Assembly (NCBI GenBank): GCA_022539475.1
Contig: VCMS01000148.1
Location: forward strand, 1-64,000
DNA length: 64,000 nucleotides
Direction: 5' to 3'
Source of the DNA: Gracilaria domingensis
Taxonomy: Eukaryota; Rhodophyta; Florideophyceae; Gracilariales; Gracilariaceae
Part shown: piece by piece, positions 61,431-64,000 of the stretch
How the letters are laid out: each line of letters starts with the position of its first letter
How positions within the stretch are numbered: the stretch's first letter is position 1
Made by a program: the position numbers and the translations under genes
Notes under the pieces: generated by a model
The model's database searches: none
What the model saw: only the letters and a program-made list of their open reading frames with translations
Told to the model about the DNA's origin: nothing

Positions 61431-62196
61431 CTCCAAGCTCTGCTCTTCGAAATGCAGAAGTATCAAATGTTTGCTTCTGTACCTCCCCCTTAATCTAACT
61501 CCTGACAAATCTAACATGACCTAATCAGGACTTTGTCACCATCGTTCTGGAACATGGATCGGTTCGGAACCCACATGGGACAAAGACTGGTCCTACATCT
61601 CCTAACGTGTCTCGCGCAGGTACCCTCAGGTGGGAATCATTTACACTTGTTCCACAAGTTAATCGAATCCCCATGTCATTCTGGGATCACCCTGTACGGG
61701 ATACTCGCCCATCACTAACTGCTTTATTATGTTCTCGACAACGTTTTCCGGTTGCGAGAAACACCCTTCTCTGTGAACGTGCTTGCCCACCACTTGTTCC
61801 TTAAAGGAAAAAACCCCTGACTGGGACAGTTTGTCTTCTTCGCTGGACACCGTACACGTTTCCAGAGTCTTAACTACCCTTACGGGACTCTTTCTATGCT
61901 CTACTCCACTTCTATTGGAGTCGTGCAGAATTTTTCGCATTGGGTCCTTTCCGTCGGTTCCGTTCACGCAGTGCGCTCGCCCAAGAAGAGGAGGGGTTGG
62001 TTGAACATCCGTTACGGTCGTGAAATAACCGAAACGGTTCAAGCCCCAGTTTGGGAATCGAACTAATCTCAACCTGTTTTTCGGGACCCTTCCGGGATTT
62101 AGTCTCTTTCCCTTGACTTTCTTGTCGGGCAACGCGGTTATTCTTTTCCGTTTTCCCTGATGGTCTTTCCTTTCTTTTTATCTATGACGAACCTTT

Positions 62197-62580
62197 TTGA
62201 GACACCTCAGGAATTACGTGTCTGAGCGCGAGCAAGACTGGCATGATTTCGTCCAGCCCTTGGTCTTCGCGTACTACTTCCAGGTTCATGGAACCACAGG
62301 GACGACACTTTTTGACTTGGTGCTAACGCCACACCCACCTGGGATCGCCGTGGACATCCCAACTACCTCTATCTCCCCAGCTGGGTCTGATAATCCGAAT
62401 TCGGTCGCAGTGAAACGTCGGAGACGCGCGCGTATTCGGTATCCCCTTTCGAAGGCCGAAGCGACAATGGACCGTGTACAGCGGAGCTACAAGGCCGACT
62501 TCGATTCCCGTGTACGGGCTCAGCTCTCATTTTCGCCTGGGAACTACGTCTTTCTAGACCGCAATCCACGGAAAGCAACG
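62197..62580 (+). other. integrase C-terminal part of element C
   Basis: Translation resembles the region after the integrase core in element A (YVSEREQDWHDFVQPLVFAY for YVAEHPKTWDLYTDAITYAY; YKADFDSRVRAQLSFSPGNY for YKRNFDSRIRRPLPQLRVGDY). It is what remains of pol before the chromodomain. Confidence 0.75.
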
Positions 62581-63487
62581 TAGACTGCGGAGGAAGAAGG
62601 CGTCTCCCGCATGCTCCTTCCTAGGACAACTGGTCCCTTTCGGGTTTTCAAAGCTACAGACACAACTGTGACCATCTTGGACGGCGACCTGCACGACACG
62701 GTCTCCATCGACCGTATCACGAAAGCCCCACAGGGTCTTGACGCGGCCGAGTCACCGACGACACAGCCGAAGTCGCCTTAACCCGCATCAGCCCCACAGG
62801 GAACGCCGACGCCTGTTTCCGAGGCGTCTAACCCCACTCGGAACGCTCCTTCTGAGCCACAGTCTACTGGCCCTAAACAGGTCTCGGTCGCTCCTAAGAC
62901 CTTCTCTGAACCCTCTGGGACACCTCTCCCAGACGTGGGACTGCCGTCTGAACTCCTCGAAGAGGAAGGCAACGATTCCCGCGAATGGGTCGTAGAAAAA
63001 GTCCTGAACGAGGGTGTGACCCCTGGTGGGTCTGCAGTCGTCAAAGTCTGATGGTACGGCTACCCACCTCCGAGAGACTCCTGGGAGCCCCTCGACAACA
63101 TTCTCTTTACCTTTGTCGCCCACTTTCGCGCGCGACGCGACCGCGCACGCTCGCGCAACTGAACGCAACCTCTTTCGAGGACTTTGGAGTGCTTTTCCCA
63201 TCTCGGGTAAGAAAAATTTTGGCATAGTCTCCACCCGGCTATGGCGACCACAATTTTTCCCGGCGGGATAGCTCGCTTTCAAAGTCCTTATGGGTCTCGC
63301 GAAGGCCTTCGGAAGGCTTCGCAACGTTTTCGGAGAAGTTTGGACCCCTTGGGGACGATCTAGGACGACTTGGAACGTCCGCAGTACTGAGCGGCTGACC
63401 TTTTGAGGACTCTGCACACAAGCCGCAGCGCATCACACTGCTGGCATGCGCCGTTGCACGCACGGGACACCGGCGTTGGCCACGCGT

Positions 63488-63610
63488 GCGCCGTTGCACG
63501 CTCGAATCACCCACGTGGGACACGCGCGCGCCATGCACAAGCGCGCGCGCCGTTGCACGCTCGAATCACCCACGTGGGACACGCGCGCACCATGCACAAG
63601 CGCGCGCGCC
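63488..63610. repeat. 59-bp tandem repeat, two copies plus partial units
   Basis: gccgttgcacgctcgaatc recurs at 63490 and 63549. Units include cccacgtggg and end gcgcgccatgcacaa. One base differs between the two full copies. A partial unit precedes at ~63448. Confidence 0.75.
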
Positions 63611-64000
63611 GCTATGCGCCGTCGCATGGGTGCCAAACGCCACGTGGCCCACGCCTATGGGTAGCCGATTGGGTATACAGTATTGCCCGTAGGGACGCGG
63701 TCTGGCACGATCAAAAACTAATAAGTATTTTGATGTGCCACGCACCCCAAATCGGGCATTGCGAGCCTCTGAAACGCCCGCGTTCCCAAGCTACGGGCAA
63801 AATAAAGAATAGCGCTTTTCGACCCCATCTAGGAGGGTAATTTTCGGCACGAATTTTTTGATTCGCCTCGCAAGTAACCCTTTGGGAAATCAGGCGGTTT
63901 TGGCCTATTCACCTATAGAGGACATGCCTATTTGGCTGCCACGCGTACTGTGCACCCCCTCGCCTTGCTGGCACGTGCCGCGCGGACGCGCGCCGCGCCG

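Larger units (their letters stand above)
59833..64000 (+). mobile_element. Ty3/gypsy chromovirus 'C', internally deleted, right end outside window
   Basis: 5' LTR candidate from 59833 (TGTAGTGCAATGAG) to ~60400, gag (60495-61430), decayed sequence (61.43-62.2 kb), integrase C-terminal part (62197-62580), GPY-like segment, linker and a chromodomain (~62960-63110). Most of pol is absent. The LTR shares blocks with that of A. Broken, with a large deletion and several further breaks; old. 63.1-64.0 kb holds CG-rich repeats and no supported gene. An antisense ORF cluster as in A and B is not seen within the window. Confidence 0.75.

Noticed and set aside
1-64000. CRISPR arrays, rRNA genes, bacterial operons
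   Set aside because: No regularly spaced direct repeats with unique spacers, no rRNA core sequences, and the gene types are eukaryotic.

Overview
The window is nuclear eukaryotic DNA. Its host genes are long and intronless, with TATA-like boxes, compact spacing and mixed GC content including CG-rich islands. The repeats are Ty3/gypsy chromoviruses, Ty1/copia elements and a hAT transposon. Together with NB-ARC/WD40 receptor genes, this suggests a red alga, perhaps a florideophyte such as Chondrus. That assignment is inference; no marker gene settles it.

Layout. 1-21.2 kb is a graveyard of mobile elements. A large Ty3/gypsy chromovirus (A) enters from the left edge and ends in a 3' LTR near 10.8 kb. 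Between its chromodomain and 3' LTR it carries a cluster of open frames on the opposite strand. The right part of a related element (B), with a homologous antisense cluster, follows to about 14.2 kb. Next come a copia fragment, a minus-strand gypsy element (D) split by a hAT transposon with a perfect 8-bp target duplication, and a gypsy RNase H scrap holding a small palindrome.

21.4-33.1 kb is host DNA. It holds three paralogous genes for small secreted proteins with a twin CCxxC tail, one unrelated secretory protein in a CG-rich island, and one multi-pass membrane protein. Four of these five genes have a clear ATAAAG-type box 100-150 bp before the ATG, and the fifth has a weaker, more distant one. 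Several have a hairpin just after the stop.

34.4-47.5 kb is the most interesting part: a tandem array of NLR-type immune receptor genes. Two full genes (34491-38501 and 40619-44596) encode a helical N-terminal domain, NB-ARC ATPase, APAF-1-like helical region and WD40 propeller. Each is followed by a decayed WD40 tail of an older copy. A third promoter copy stops at the start codon, where a copia LTR begins. The NB-ARC segments of the two genes are nearly identical while the N-termini and propeller surfaces have diverged. This looks like gene conversion of the engine with diversification of the sensor.

47.5-55 kb is a copia element (G) interrupted by a young gypsy element (E; 368-bp LTRs, 5-bp target duplication). 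55-59.8 kb holds a minisatellite, a cluster of perfect hairpins, two broken genes (one with a Tudor-like motif, one resembling Ulp1/C48 proteases) and an orphan zinc finger like that of methionine aminopeptidase 1. From 59.8 kb to the right edge runs an internally deleted chromovirus (C) of the same LTR family as A.
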